DNA of 64,000 nucleotides from Saprospiraceae bacterium (GCA_016714785.1 JADKCC010000017.1:146744-210743), one strand, 5' to 3'; counted from the first letter of the stretch, positions 8,856 to 18,977 are shown. Notes: a model not told the origin generated them from the sequence alone. Program-made: numbers and translations.

Positions 8856-11402
8856 TCAGAACTCATCATCAAATTCTTCCTTGGATGCCTTTGCTTTCCT
8901 AGTAAGATAGCGCTCAGAAGATGAACGGACAGATCTAAATAGATCACAATCTATCATTTCATCATAGCCAATAGGTGGTATAGGAAAAGTGGCCCCCACA
9001 TCATAGCCACAGGTTTCATCAGACTCCAATTTTTGCAAAAACTTCTGGACGATAGGTCTAGCCATCACAGAACCTTGACCATCGTCTAGCGTAAGAAATC
9101 TTATCCATTTATCATCTCCACCTGTCCAAACACCTATGGCCAGTGTAGGTGTGACACCCATAAACCAACCATCTGCAAAGTCATTGGTAGTGCCTGTCTT
9201 ACCACCTATTTGTGATTTTACCCTAACATTTCCAGATACATTATTTTGTAACATAGCCAACATTACGGCATTATATAAAGGATTTACTGCTGATTTCCTA
9301 TTGGGAATACCTTGATAAATGACCTTACCATTTTTGTCTTCTATTCGAGAGATGAATACTGGCTGCACATAAGTACCATTATTACTAAAAGCGCTATAAG
9401 CACCAGACATCTCTATTAGTGTAAGATCCACTGCTCCAAGACAGATGGACGGCAACTTCGGTACCGCTAGCTGTCCATTGGGCAATCTCAGATTTTTATC
9501 AATCCCAAGATTATGAAGCAAGTCTCTCACTGGTGCCACCGTGCCCATCTCCTTCAACAATTTCACACTGATGGAATTTTTTGATTCAGATAGTCCTTGG
9601 AAAAGATTATACTTTCTCTTTGAAAATTTTTCCTCTGCGTTCGCAGGTGACCATTCTTCCACCATATCAAATCCCGAATCAGCCGGAGATATCGTGTATT
9701 GTATGTCTTCATACTGCTCACAAGGTGCAATATTGGCAACTGCCATTGCTTGCAAATATACAAATGGTTTGATTGTGGATCCTACTGATCTCCGCATAGA
9801 AGCGTGATCGTACTTAAAATACTTATGATTGATACCACCGACCCATGCCTTGACAAATCCAGTATTAGGCTCCACTGCAAGCATACCAGCCTGCAGGTAC
9901 ATTCTGTGATACCTCACAGAGTCGTAAGGCGACATTTCTACTTCTTTCTCTCCAACTTCATAATCAAAGACCTTCATCTTGATAGGAATAGCAAACTCTT
10001 TCTTAAATTCTTTTTGCAAGTCTTTATACTGCAAGACGATATCAAGCCAGATTTCGTTGTTAATTAGTCTATGGTATCTATCCTGATAGACTATGTCCAA
10101 TTTTGCATTTTGGGTCGCATTGTGCCAAGTCGTCAGGTTTTGTTGTATAGAGTCCAAGATTTTTATGACATTGTCTGACAACGGTAATCCAGGATATTTT
10201 TCTTCTACATTTACTAAAGCCTTGCCCAAATACTTATTGCGCATACTCAAATATCTTTCAGATCCCTTACATTGACTTTCGAGAATATCAGCGCGCAATT
10301 TTTTTTGATAGTCATCAGTTTCATAGGTCCATGGATCTTTAGATTTCCAAACTCGCCAAAATCGCTCTTGATTCGCTTTCATGTGCTCAAAGACTGCTTG
10401 CTCTGCATATTGCTGATAGGTCAGATCTATGGTAGTGTATATTTTTAATCCGTCAGTATAAACATTATACTCAGTACCATCAGATTTTTTGATATTCTTT
10501 TTGGTGAATAAATCCTTCAAAAACTTTGTCAGCTCTGCTCTAAAATATGGAGCAGGTCCTTCACTTTGTGTCTTTCGCGAAAATGATGACATGTCAATAT
10601 TTTCAGCAACCAATTTGTCCCGATTTGTTTTGTTGATATAACCGCTGTTGTATAAAAGATTCAGTACGGTATTTCTTCTTTCTTTACATTTTTCTGGAAA
10701 TCGTTTGGGATTGAACAAACTTGGATTTTTAAGCATTCCGACTAATGTAGCTGCTTCAGATATTGATAAGGAATCTTGACTTTTATTGAAGTAAATTTGT
10801 GCAGCAGCTTCTATCCCATGAGCCCCATTGATAAACTCAAACTTATTGAGATACATAGACATGATCTCTTCCTTGGTGTACCTTTTCTCCAATTTTACAG
10901 CAGTGACCCATTCTTTGAGTTTGACGGAGATCAAGGTAAAAGTCTTATTAATGAATGACATACCTTTCATGCTAGGCCGCTGAAACAACAACTTGGCCAA
11001 TTGCTGAGAAATAGTACTGCCTCCACCTGCATTCTCTTGTCGAAGTATCAATGTCTTAAACCCAACTCTTGCCAATGCTCTTAGATCGATGCCACTGTGA
11101 TCATAAAATCGATCATCTTCAGTTACTAATAATGCTTGCTTTACATGCGGAGACAATTGCTCATAATCTACGGCAACCCGATCTTCGATATAATATCGTC
11201 CGAATGGTTTTCCGTTCACATCATAGATGGTAGAAGCTAAATCGTACTTTGGATTTTCTAAATCCTCAAAACTCGGTAAATCTGAAAAGCTAATAGACAA
11301 AAAACCAACCAATATCAATAATAATACCATCAATGCAGACCAGCGAAGCCAACGATTGTATCTGGCAAAACGGGAAGGTATCGGATTATTGGGTTCGGTC
11401 AT
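8856..11402 (-). CDS. mrcA: Penicillin-binding protein 1A, bifunctional peptidoglycan glycosyltransferase/transpeptidase
   Basis: This 848-residue class A PBP polymerises lipid II glycan strands and cross-links the peptides. A single N-terminal membrane segment (about residues 18-38) anchors it in the inner membrane. The GT51 domain shows VTEDDRFYDHSG with the catalytic Glu near residue 95, GGGSTISQQLAK, and YLNKFEFINGAHGIEAAA. The transpeptidase domain has the SxxK serine in GSTIKP near residue 542, the SxN motif in SESKNS near 607 and KTGTT near 735. Length is normal for the family. It is followed after 11 bp on the same strand logic by trhO upstream, so the two may be co-transcribed. The 3' end runs into a degenerate repeat patch. 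Confidence 0.95.
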   Translation of the reverse strand: MTEPNNPIPSRFARYNRWLRWSALMVLLLILVGFLSISFSDLPSFEDLENPKYDLASTIYDVNGKPFGRYYIEDRVAVDYEQLSPHVKQALLVTEDDRFYDHSGIDLRALARVGFKTLILRQENAGGGSTISQQLAKLLFQRPSMKGMSFINKTFTLISVKLKEWVTAVKLEKRYTKEEIMSMYLNKFEFINGAHGIEAAAQIYFNKSQDSLSISEAATLVGMLKNPSLFNPKRFPEKCKERRNTVLNLLYNSGYINKTNRDKLVAENIDMSSFSRKTQSEGPAPYFRAELTKFLKDLFTKKNIKKSDGTEYNVYTDGLKIYTTIDLTYQQYAEQAVFEHMKANQERFWRVWKSKDPWTYETDDYQKKLRADILESQCKGSERYLSMRNKYLGKALVNVEEKYPGLPLSDNVIKILDSIQQNLTTWHNATQNAKLDIVYQDRYHRLINNEIWLDIVLQYKDLQKEFKKEFAIPIKMKVFDYEVGEKEVEMSPYDSVRYHRMYLQAGMLAVEPNTGFVKAWVGGINHKYFKYDHASMRRSVGSTIKPFVYLQAMAVANIAPCEQYEDIQYTISPADSGFDMVEEWSPANAEEKFSKRKYNLFQGLSESKNSISVKLLKEMGTVAPVRDLLHNLGIDKNLRLPNGQLAVPKLPSICLGAVDLTLIEMSGAYSAFSNNGTYVQPVFISRIEDKNGKVIYQGIPNRKSAVNPLYNAVMLAMLQNNVSGNVRVKSQIGGKTGTTNDFADGWFMGVTPTLAIGVWTGGDDKWIRFLTLDDGQGSVMARPIVQKFLQKLESDETCGYDVGATFPIPPIGYDEMIDCDLFRSVRSSSERYLTRKAKASKEEFDDEF

Positions 11403-11413
11403 TCACTTTGATA

Positions 11414-12490
11414 TTAGCTATTAATTGATAAAGCATCCTTTAAATCAGTCAATTCCAATTTTTCATTTTTATGGTGCGCTTTGTAGCGTCCTTTCCCAAA
11501 TTTCGTCCCATTAAAAGTGGTAGTTTTTTTTAATACTTCTCTGACTTCTTCTGGCAATTGGTTAAACTCCATACATTTTACAGAGCAAGATTGTGCATAT
11601 TTTTTACTGCAATCAGGACATTGGATAAACAAGATATGGCAGGCATCATTGGCGCAGTTGACATGTGTATCACAAGGACTTCCACATTGATGACAATGCG
11701 CAATCACATCTTCTGAAATCTTTTCGCCCAACCGCTCGTCAAAAACAAAATTTTTGCCAATAAACTTATTTTCGATACCCAACTCCTTGGCACGTCTTGC
11801 ATACTCTATGATGCCACCTTCCACTTGATAGACATGCTGAAAACCCTTATGTTTATAATAGGCTGATGCTTTTTCACAACGTATGCCACCTGTACAATAC
11901 ATGATGATATTTTTATCTTTTTGTGTTTCCAATAGGTTTTCCACTACAGGAAGTGCTTCACGAAAAGTCTCTACGTCTGGTAAAATAGCATTTCTAAAAT
12001 ATCCAACTTCACTCTCGTAATGATTGCGCATATCGACGATGATGGTATTCGGGTCATCAGCTAATTGGTTAAATTCTTCCGCTTTGAGATGGATACCTTT
12101 ATTTGTCACATCAAAAGATTTATCATCTAGCCCATCAGCTACAACTTTATCTCTGACTTTGATAATCAGCTTAATAAATGACTTACCATCATCTTCGATG
12201 GCAAAATTGAGTCTTATTTCACTTAAAAATGTAATGGAACTCATTACTTCCTTAAATGCAGAAATCTTATCATCAGGTACAGAAATTTGTGCATTGACCC
12301 CTTCAAAGGAGACATATATTCTACCTAAGACACCAATCTCAGCCAATAAAATATAAAAATGATCTCTAAAAAGTCTCGGATTACCTAGATGATAATACTG
12401 GTAAAAAGACAAAGTGACTCTTGGAGTTGTGTCAGCCATGATTTTTTCTTTCAATACATGGCGATTGATTCTATTATGTAAAGCGCTCAT
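11414..12490 (-). CDS. trhO: tRNA uridine(34) hydroxylase, rhodanese family
   Basis: TrhO (YceA) makes 5-hydroxyuridine at position 34 of certain tRNAs, the first step to 5-methoxy- or carboxymethoxyuridine. The N-terminus (MSALHNRINRHVLKEK) aligns with family members and supports the ATG at 12490. A ferredoxin-like N-terminal domain is followed by a rhodanese domain with the active-site cysteine in MYCTGGIRCEKA near residue 200. The C-terminus has a cluster of paired cysteines (CHQCGSPC, CPDCSKKY) usual in this family. The 358-residue length is normal. PBP 1A follows after 11 bp, probably in one transcript. A TAACTTTG box lies upstream. Confidence 0.93.
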   Translation of the reverse strand: MSALHNRINRHVLKEKIMADTTPRVTLSFYQYYHLGNPRLFRDHFYILLAEIGVLGRIYVSFEGVNAQISVPDDKISAFKEVMSSITFLSEIRLNFAIEDDGKSFIKLIIKVRDKVVADGLDDKSFDVTNKGIHLKAEEFNQLADDPNTIIVDMRNHYESEVGYFRNAILPDVETFREALPVVENLLETQKDKNIIMYCTGGIRCEKASAYYKHKGFQHVYQVEGGIIEYARRAKELGIENKFIGKNFVFDERLGEKISEDVIAHCHQCGSPCDTHVNCANDACHILFIQCPDCSKKYAQSCSVKCMEFNQLPEEVREVLKKTTTFNGTKFGKGRYKAHHKNEKLELTDLKDALSINS

Positions 12491-12549
12491 ATTAAGTAAT
12501 TAAGGCGTTTTTGCAGGAAACGATTCCTTACTTGATCCAATAATATGGG

Positions 12550-12557
12550 CAAAGTTA
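12550..12557 (-). promoter_or_regulatory. Putative -7 box (TAACTTTG) for trhO
   Basis: The minus strand reads TAACTTTG about 60 bp upstream of the trhO ATG, matching the Bacteroidota TAnnTTTG consensus. I see no good TTTG at -33. Confidence 0.4.
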
Positions 12558-12784
12558 AAATTTTAATTGTAATAATGTGTCCACTCTGAAAAGTTAAAAA
12601 TAAAAAAATGCCACTAAGACTAGAAGACCCAAAGGCTCAAAACAATTGATAAATAACTATTTAGAAATAGTGATAATTTGTGTTTTTGTACCTTTGTGGC
12701 TAAATTATACTTTTCGGAGATGACGCAATAACACAATTTCTAAAGGTGTGTCAATGATTCAATGTGCAATTTGAGACTGTAATT

Positions 12785-14056
12785 TTACTTTCGCAATCCT
12801 TCAAACAACCAATTGGCCAATGCTTGTCTATTTGTATTTATGATAAGTCGAGCTTGATCAGAGGCATTGCGAATATTGGCAAGTTCTACAAACAGCATAG
12901 TAGGTGCTACATTTCTTACCATATATATTCCGCGATCTTCTACAAAACCCTCATAACCTCTACCCTTTTGATGTTGTTCATACTTTGAAGCAAAAACATC
13001 TTGAACATTTTCAGCAAGTTTTTTACTTTTTGCATTATTCTTATTGTAGTAAAAGAAGACATCTTGCCTAGTATCCTTATTTCTAGAGTCCACATGGATT
13101 TCTATCGCCTTGTGAACCTTGTAACCATGTTTTTTATACTTACGGTATAAGCTATTGACTGTTGCTGCTCTGTCTTTAAGACGCTTTTTTTGACTTAACG
13201 GAATGACACTTTTACCTAAGGTCTTTTCATCCCCATCACATTTTAAAAACTCACCATCTCTTATACCGTCATTTTCATCTTGCACGATCATTTCTACCGT
13301 TGCACCATGCTGCATAAGGTTTCTTGCTAATCTCAATGCTACATCATACGCGTATTCATCTTCACACATTTTTTGAGGACAGTCCGTACAAACTGCACCG
13401 GGATCAGGTCCGCCATGGCCACTAATGATATAAAATACTTGCCCTGAAAGAGTATAATCTTCAATATGTACAATATCATACCCTTTACCCATTAATGGTA
13501 CTCGAATGGTCTTGATGCCTTTTCTTTTAAGTTCGGTTCCTGTCGGCGTATAGGAAGAATTTTCAGATTTCTCAGAGACTTCTTTGATTTCATTGGTAGA
13601 GGTTAGCGTATTGGGATTGTCTCTTACTTCAAATTTTGAAGAAGGTTCAATGTTTTCGCAATCAAACTCAGCCATAGGAACCCATATTTTTTTATTTGTC
13701 CTAAAATGTTGATCTCTAATACCAACTTTCAACAAATCTGAATTGAGCTTTTCTATTTTTTTTGCTAAAGAAAGATCGTTAATTCCAGTGGATGTTCTAA
13801 TATTTTTACCATTATAAGGTACGATCATCAATGGCAATTTATAAATTTTACCAGCTATAATTTTGTTATAGGATTTCAATCCATTGATAGTACGGAATGA
13901 CTCCAAATTGCAATTGTGTGGTGTCAACAAATGTCGTTTGAGTAATTTTTCAGCATTTTCCCCTTGTTTTACTTTTGCAACAGCATGCGTACTTCCACCA
14001 GCATAAACTACTGAAAACAAACACAATACAAAAATAGTAAGCATTAACTTTGCCAT
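12785..14056 (-). CDS. N-acetylmuramoyl-L-alanine amidase (Amidase_3), exported
   Basis: The product cleaves the amide bond between MurNAc and L-Ala in peptidoglycan and acts in the periplasm. A signal peptide (MAKLMLTIFVLCLFSVVYAGG) follows the ATG at 14056; an in-frame TTG at 14089 overlaps the predicted promoter and is unlikely to be used. Residues about 30-150 resemble a degenerate LysM-like cell-wall region (GKIYKLPL). The amidase domain shows zinc-ligand context YIISGHGGPDPGA, a Glu in CEDEYAYD, His in AIEIHVDSR and the catalytic Glu in FVELANIRN. An insert with CTDCPQKMC contains extra cysteines. The gene seems to be transcribed alone. Confidence 0.88.
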   Translation of the reverse strand: MAKLMLTIFVLCLFSVVYAGGSTHAVAKVKQGENAEKLLKRHLLTPHNCNLESFRTINGLKSYNKIIAGKIYKLPLMIVPYNGKNIRTSTGINDLSLAKKIEKLNSDLLKVGIRDQHFRTNKKIWVPMAEFDCENIEPSSKFEVRDNPNTLTSTNEIKEVSEKSENSSYTPTGTELKRKGIKTIRVPLMGKGYDIVHIEDYTLSGQVFYIISGHGGPDPGAVCTDCPQKMCEDEYAYDVALRLARNLMQHGATVEMIVQDENDGIRDGEFLKCDGDEKTLGKSVIPLSQKKRLKDRAATVNSLYRKYKKHGYKVHKAIEIHVDSRNKDTRQDVFFYYNKNNAKSKKLAENVQDVFASKYEQHQKGRGYEGFVEDRGIYMVRNVAPTMLFVELANIRNASDQARLIINTNRQALANWLFEGLRK

Positions 14057-14086
14057 ATCATCGGTATTTTGGAACAAACTAAGGTG

Positions 14087-14094
14087 CAAATATA
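14087..14094 (-). promoter_or_regulatory. Putative -7 box (TATATTTG) for the amidase gene
   Basis: The minus strand reads TATATTTGCACC ending 30 bp upstream of the ATG at 14056. Transcription would start inside or after the alternative TTG, which supports the ATG. Confidence 0.5.
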
Positions 14095-14191
14095 CATATT
14101 ATATTTTAATTTAATATGTATATTGCTAAAATAATTTACTTTAGCCTAGATATAAAACGAAAAACATTGCTTTTAGGTATATTTTCTATTT

Positions 14192-15085
14192 TTAAAATTG
14201 CGTAATAATTTCTTCTTTTGAGATGGAATCATCTGGTGCATGAAAAGTACGGGCGTACTTAATATGACCAAATCTATACTTGAGATATACGCCAAAATGA
14301 GAATACCAATCATTTCTATCTGCCCTACCACGTAGTGTACCTGTAGTAACTTTGACAGGACCTGTACCCAGATACTCTCCTTGCCTATTGGCCAATGCAG
14401 CACCTAACGGATTGCTAGAAGCTATGAGTTCGTCGTAATTTACATAAGTTCCACTGACATCATCGAGATAGTCAGTATAGGTTTTCCTCGGGCTAAATTC
14501 TATACCAAAGGACATTCTTTTAGTAAGATCAAATTCCATAATTACCCCTAAAGGTCGAGACCAATTGTACAAACTATAGGGTTTCTTACCACTTTCTGCT
14601 ATATTCTGACCTTCAGTACCCAAAGGTTGTAATCTTATCCATTCACCTTTATAATAAGCATGAGGATCAAAATGAATATAATTAATACCAACCGTGACAT
14701 AAAGCCGCAACTTATATTTATCCAATCCTTTCCACAATTTATTGATCCTGAGATCTGAATAAATCCCATACTCATATAATGGTGAAGCAAAATTAAGATT
14801 TCTTCGCTTCCTACCTAAGTCATCAGCAAAAGCATCATCTCCCGTCAGTCTTCCTACCATATAACGCGCATTGATACTTGCCCAGTCTGTAATATCTATC
14901 CCTCCAGATATCCCCCAACACAAATTGCCTGGACCAAAACTTAGATCCAACGGCTTAGGTGCCAAATCTCCTTGATAATACAAAGCACCAATATGCCCTT
15001 TGACATGATAAGTTTGCGCATCCAACGCAATGTGAATGACTGGTATTAAATACGCAATTAGAAAAAATCGGTAAAATGGAAACAT
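14192..15085 (-). CDS. DUF6089-type outer-membrane beta-barrel protein
   Basis: The 297-residue protein has a signal peptide (about residues 1-24, ending DAQ) followed by alternating beta-strand pattern typical of small outer-membrane barrels. Family landmarks are GALYYQGDLAP at the mature start, LQPLGTEGQ in the middle and GIEFSPRKTYTDYLDDVSG near the end. The function of DUF6089 proteins is unknown. A clear paralogue lies at 27856-28710, sharing YQGD, LQPL.TEGQ and the TDYLDDVS signature. It is not in an obvious operon; its stop is 103 bp upstream of the amidase gene's promoter region. Confidence 0.8.
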   Translation of the reverse strand: MFPFYRFFLIAYLIPVIHIALDAQTYHVKGHIGALYYQGDLAPKPLDLSFGPGNLCWGISGGIDITDWASINARYMVGRLTGDDAFADDLGRKRRNLNFASPLYEYGIYSDLRINKLWKGLDKYKLRLYVTVGINYIHFDPHAYYKGEWIRLQPLGTEGQNIAESGKKPYSLYNWSRPLGVIMEFDLTKRMSFGIEFSPRKTYTDYLDDVSGTYVNYDELIASSNPLGAALANRQGEYLGTGPVKVTTGTLRGRADRNDWYSHFGVYLKYRFGHIKYARTFHAPDDSISKEEIITQF

Positions 15086-15131
15086 TAAATTAAATATAAA
15101 TTTTTAGGCTACTCCATAAATAAGTTGAATG

Positions 15132-15139
15132 CAAAATTA
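15132..15139 (-). promoter_or_regulatory. Putative -7 box (TAATTTTG) for the DUF6089 gene
   Basis: The minus strand reads TAATTTTG about 47 bp upstream of the ATG at 15085. Confidence 0.4.
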
Positions 15140-15210
15140 GTATAGTTTAGCTTAAAACATAAATAGTTAGGCGTTAAAGATCCAAAAAGTAAGATAGATG
15201 ACAAAAATCG

Positions 15211-15723
15211 CTACATGGCCAATAATCCATCTGGAAGATCCATTACCAATGTTTTTTGATCATCCGAAACCGATGATATCAAATCTTCCACCAATGGTAT
15301 CAATACTTTCTTGTGGTTGTACAAGACAGAAGCTAATATTTGCTGTGGATAAATCTCAATATCGTCTATGATCCCAACTAATAATTCTTTATCGTACAAA
15401 TGATATCCTACCCATCCTTCTTTGGACTTTTGCTCTATATATCTACTAGAAGCAATATCCTTTTCTCTCAAATATACTTCTTTTAAATTAAAAAAAGCTG
15501 CGGATTCCGGATTATCTATTTCTTCGACCTTCAGCAAAATATGGTTCGTTTCGCGCAAATTTTCAATAAAATAAGGAACAAAATGCCCATTTACCCTGAT
15601 AAAAAAATGGTCACTCTCCACAAAATCATCCAAAAAATCATCTTCAATATCTATCTTGATTTCTCCAGATGTACCTAGTGGTTTCAAAAGCTGTCCTATT
15701 CGGATGTATTTATTATTGCTCAA
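15211..15723 (-). CDS. rimM: 16S rRNA processing protein RimM
   Basis: RimM binds S19 and helps maturation of the 30S head. The 170-residue length is normal. The N-terminal RimM domain starts YIRIGQLLKPLGTSGEIKI, and the C-terminal PRC-barrel has WVGYHLYD, VLIPLVEDLI and DLPDGLLAM. There is no ATG near the N-terminus; TTG at 15723, six bases after the stop of the upstream lipoprotein gene, gives the expected family start and is probably used. rimM commonly neighbours rpsP or trmD, but here it is coupled to a lipoprotein gene. Confidence 0.9.
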   Translation of the reverse strand: MSNNKYIRIGQLLKPLGTSGEIKIDIEDDFLDDFVESDHFFIRVNGHFVPYFIENLRETNHILLKVEEIDNPESAAFFNLKEVYLREKDIASSRYIEQKSKEGWVGYHLYDKELLVGIIDDIEIYPQQILASVLYNHKKVLIPLVEDLISSVSDDQKTLVMDLPDGLLAM

Positions 15724-15729
15724 CTTAAA

Positions 15730-16470
15730 TTACTTAAATTCTATCAAAGTGAGTGTATGAATAAAACCCTTTTGAGCTTTCGCTTCCCAAGTGTCCGTGG
15801 GTCGGCTTCCGTCAGAGTCCAATATCATCATTTCTTTCTTAATCAATCCCATTCCTTCACCATAATATTCTGTTACTTTACGCCTATCGATTATGGAAGT
15901 ATCATCTACTAAGTTGATTTTGACAGATTTGATAGCTTGGCCTTTGAATGGATATATTTCATCCACTTCTTCAATGCGATGATTCCAATTTTTATAAGCT
16001 TCCACCATCTCGCCACCTACTTCGACTTTAATATTTTCATCCACAAAAACATTGCCGTCAAATTTCAAACCTTTTTTAAAAGGAAAAACAAGTTTGATAA
16101 ATTTAATATTTTCTTCTGTTCTGATCGCTCTTGAATTATCTCGAAACACCGTCCAAGTATTAAGTTTTGTCCAAGTGTCCGTTTCAAGCTTTTTAAAATA
16201 TCGCTCAATTTTATACGCTTCATCTCCAGCAATGTCTGTAAATTTTTCACCTATCACTTCTTTGATATATGATCTTGATGTATCTCTTCTAGTACCTTTA
16301 TATATGATACTATCTGACAAATAAGTCCAAGATTTCCCAGTTTCGATTGGAAAAAATCTATACCCAAAAACCGACTCATCTAGCACTTCTGTCTCACTCT
16401 CACAAGAAAAAAACATGGTGGAACTTAGAAGGAAAAAAGTAAAAATAATCTTAATATTAAATCTATTCAT
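15730..16470 (-). CDS. Lipoprotein of unknown function, coupled to rimM
   Basis: The 246-residue product has a lipoprotein signal peptide with the lipidated Cys in MFFSCESE near residue 23. The mature part has GYRFFPIETGKSWTY, a pattern seen in Bacteroidota lipoproteins that carry a beta-sandwich or LolA-like fold, and repeated strands to the end. I do not recognise a defined family. rimM follows after six bases, so the two are almost surely co-transcribed. The acidic residues after the Cys (ESE) resemble the export signal that sends lipoproteins to the cell surface in Bacteroidota (inference). Confidence 0.75.
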   Translation of the reverse strand: MNRFNIKIIFTFFLLSSTMFFSCESETEVLDESVFGYRFFPIETGKSWTYLSDSIIYKGTRRDTSRSYIKEVIGEKFTDIAGDEAYKIERYFKKLETDTWTKLNTWTVFRDNSRAIRTEENIKFIKLVFPFKKGLKFDGNVFVDENIKVEVGGEMVEAYKNWNHRIEEVDEIYPFKGQAIKSVKINLVDDTSIIDRRKVTEYYGEGMGLIKKEMMILDSDGSRPTDTWEAKAQKGFIHTLTLIEFK

Positions 16471-16607
16471 AATGTATTAACTTTTATATACAAAGCAATA
16501 ACGACAATTTATTTAATTTTATTATTATTAGCGTACCCTTGACAAAATTAATAATAAAAAAATTAAAAATACATTAAGTAATTTTCTTAGTTGCTACATT
16601 CAATATA

Positions 16608-17708
16608 TTATACCAATGAGCTTACCCCAATAATGCCTCCACCTATGACATCGTCTCCTTCATAAAATACTGCCGATTGCCCTGGCGCTATACCCTTTAC
16701 ATTGGCATAAAACGCTACATGGACGCCTCCTTCTACTGGATGCAATGAAGACATTACACCTTTATCGTTATATCGCACTTGCGTGGTAGCCTCCATACCG
16801 TCATAAATATGATCATATTTCATCATATTTATTTGACTGACATTCATGCCATTTCTTATGAGTTCGTCCACTTCTCCGAGCACTACTGTATTGGTCTCTG
16901 GAATGATTTCTGTTACAAACATAGGTGTCAAAAAACCACCACCTAAACCTTTGCGTTGCCCAACGGTATAAAATGGATACCCATCATGTTTTCCCAAAAT
17001 ATCACCTTTGGCATTGACAAAAGTACCGCCTTTGACTCTTTCTTCCAACCCAGGTACTCTACGTTTCAAAAACCCCCGATAATCGTTATCAGGCACAAAA
17101 CAGATCTCATAACTTTCTGGCTTTTTAGACAGCTCGTCATATCCAAAATCTTTGGCCATCTGCCTGATCTCAGTTTTACTGTAACCACCCAATGGGAAGC
17201 TACTACGCTCCAAACAAGACTGTGTCAATCCCCAAAGCACATAGGACTGATCTTTACGATCATCCTTGCCTTTTGAGATAAATCGACGGCCATTTTGCTC
17301 CTTTATGACGGCATAATGCCCTGTAGCTATAAATTCGCAATCCATGGCATCTGCACGTTTTAATAATGCACTCCACTTGATGTGTGTGTTGCAAAGTACA
17401 CATGGATTGGGTGTGCGACCTGCGATATATTCTTCTACAAAATTGTCTATCACATAATCTCCGAACTCTTCGCGTATATCGATGATAAAGTGGTGGAAAC
17501 CCATATTTACGGCTACTTGGCGAGCGTCATTGATGGAATCAAGTGAGCAACATCCTGTTTCTTTTTTGGATCCTCCTGCACTAGCATAATCCCAAGTTTT
17601 CATGGTGATACCTACTACTTCATATCCTTCTTCATGAAGCATCATAGCAGCTACGGTACTATCTATACCGCCACTCATCGCTACTAATACCCTGCCTTTT
17701 TTACTCAT
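16608..17708 (-). CDS. mnmA: tRNA-specific 2-thiouridylase MnmA
   Basis: MnmA adds sulfur to the 2-position of the wobble uridine of Lys, Glu and Gln tRNAs. The 366-residue protein has the PP-loop AMSGGIDSTVAA at residues 8-19, the nucleophile in NPCVLCN near residue 103 and the second catalytic Cys in EICFVPD near residue 203. A C-terminal beta-barrel ends with APGQSAVFYEGDDVIGGG. All key residues are present. The start ATG at 17708 lies about 20 bp downstream of a TATCTTTG box. It is flanked by non-coding DNA on both sides and looks monocistronic. Confidence 0.96.
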   Translation of the reverse strand: MSKKGRVLVAMSGGIDSTVAAMMLHEEGYEVVGITMKTWDYASAGGSKKETGCCSLDSINDARQVAVNMGFHHFIIDIREEFGDYVIDNFVEEYIAGRTPNPCVLCNTHIKWSALLKRADAMDCEFIATGHYAVIKEQNGRRFISKGKDDRKDQSYVLWGLTQSCLERSSFPLGGYSKTEIRQMAKDFGYDELSKKPESYEICFVPDNDYRGFLKRRVPGLEERVKGGTFVNAKGDILGKHDGYPFYTVGQRKGLGGGFLTPMFVTEIIPETNTVVLGEVDELIRNGMNVSQINMMKYDHIYDGMEATTQVRYNDKGVMSSLHPVEGGVHVAFYANVKGIAPGQSAVFYEGDDVIGGGIIGVSSLV

Positions 17709-17729
17709 AAAATCAGTTCATTGAAAGTG

Positions 17730-17737
17730 CAAAGATA
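17730..17737 (-). promoter_or_regulatory. Putative -7 box (TATCTTTG) for mnmA
   Basis: The minus strand reads TATCTTTGCAC ending 21 bp upstream of the mnmA ATG. Confidence 0.45.
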
Positions 17738-17861
17738 CGGGAAATACAATTATAAGCCACTTTTTAGTATATTCTGTTTATGGAAGATGTAGTAAAATTA
17801 AAGATTTCTCTAGCTCTCAGAAAATGGTTATCGTAAAAACGAGGAATTTGTCACAAAAAAT

Positions 17862-17912
17862 AAGTCTATGTTTAAAAATTTTCTTAGTTGCTAATCAATA
17901 GGTTATGGTTCT
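17862..17912 (+). mobile_element. Truncated left half of a MITE-like element
   Basis: These 51 bp match 21371-21421 at about 47 positions, including GCTAATCAATAGGTTATGG. The right half is not found downstream, so this is a truncated copy. It lies in the mnmA/purC gap (17709-17999), which holds no gene. Confidence 0.6.
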
Positions 17913-17999
17913 GCCAATAAATGATGTGGATAAACCTGAATAGTCACACATATTAATCAATACCGTCATGAAAATTAGATAACTTCTTTTCTAAAATGA

Positions 18000-18977
18000 T
18001 TAACTAACGTAATCTTTTAAAGATTTCTTGTTAATCAAATATGCCTCAACATTTTCTACAATCCTCTTTTCAATATTCACTACATCGGCTTTTATAAAAG
18101 GTTCACCCGTGATGATCTCATACAGTTGAATATACCTATCAGAGATTTCCCAAACAAAATCGTCAGGCATATCAGGCATCGTCTGACCATCTAAGCCTTG
18201 AAATCCGTGAGCAATCAACCATTCTCGTACAAATTCTTTGGAAAGTTGCGGCTGTGGCTCACCATTCTCTTGCCTTTGTTCATAACCTTCGGCATAAAAG
18301 TATCGAGAACTATCTGGTGTGTGGATTTCATCTATTAGAATGATTTGATCTCCCACTTTACCGAATTCATATTTGGTATCTACGAGGATCAAATTGCGCG
18401 AAGCAGCCATCTCTGTACCTTTTGCGAATAATGCTCTGGTATATTTTTCTAAAACATCCCAATCTGCTTGAGTCACCAACCCTTGATTGATGATTTCTGA
18501 TACAGATATATCCATATCATGTCCTTCTGAAGCTTTAGTAGTAGGTGTAATGATCGGCGTAGGGAATGGATCATTTTCTCTCATACCATCCGGCATTGTT
18601 ACACCACAAAGTTCACGTCCACCAGCACTGTATGTCCTCCATGCATGTCCTGAAAGATATCCACGAATCACCATTTCGATTTTGATGGATTCTGCTTTTT
18701 GCCCAATAGACACATTTGGGTCAGGACTTGCTACCAACCAATTGGGTACAATATCTTTGGTAGCTTGGAGAAAATGAAAAGCTATCTGATTGAGTACTTG
18801 GCCTTTGTGAGGTATAGATTTTGGGAGTATGTGGTCAAATGCAGAAATCCTATCAGATGCCACCATTAGCAAAGTCTCGCCTAAGTCATAGACATCTCTC
18901 ACTTTGCCGTGATATACGTGATTTACTCCCTGAAAACTAAATGAAGTATTGCGTAAAGTGCAGCTATCTAGTGTCAT
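18000..18977 (-). CDS. purC: Phosphoribosylaminoimidazole-succinocarboxamide synthase (SAICAR synthase)
   Basis: PurC ligates aspartate to CAIR in purine synthesis using ATP. The 325-residue protein shows [10 protein letters not shown] near residue 24, [25 protein letters not shown] with the substrate-binding region, and [10 protein letters not shown] followed by [13 protein letters not shown], all SAICAR synthase signatures. The length matches the longer form found in many bacteria and yeast rather than the 240-residue form. It follows the 18996-19427 gene by only 18 bp and is probably co-transcribed with it. Confidence 0.95.
   Translation of the reverse strand: MTLDSCTLRNTSFSFQGVNHVYHGKVRDVYDLGETLLMVASDRISAFDHILPKSIPHKGQVLNQIAFHFLQATKDIVPNWLVASPDPNVSIGQKAESIKIEMVIRGYLSGHAWRTYSAGGRELCGVTMPDGMRENDPFPTPIITPTTKASEGHDMDISVSEIINQGLVTQADWDVLEKYTRALFAKGTEMAASRNLILVDTKYEFGKVGDQIILIDEIHTPDSSRYFYAEGYEQRQENGEPQPQLSKEFVREWLIAHGFQGLDGQTMPDMPDDFVWEISDRYIQLYEIITGEPFIKADVVNIEKRIVENVEAYLINKKSLKDYVS

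Noticed and set aside
12686..12696. Plus-strand TACCTTTG promoter-like box
   Set aside because: It points into the 3' end of the minus-strand amidase gene; no plus-strand gene follows.
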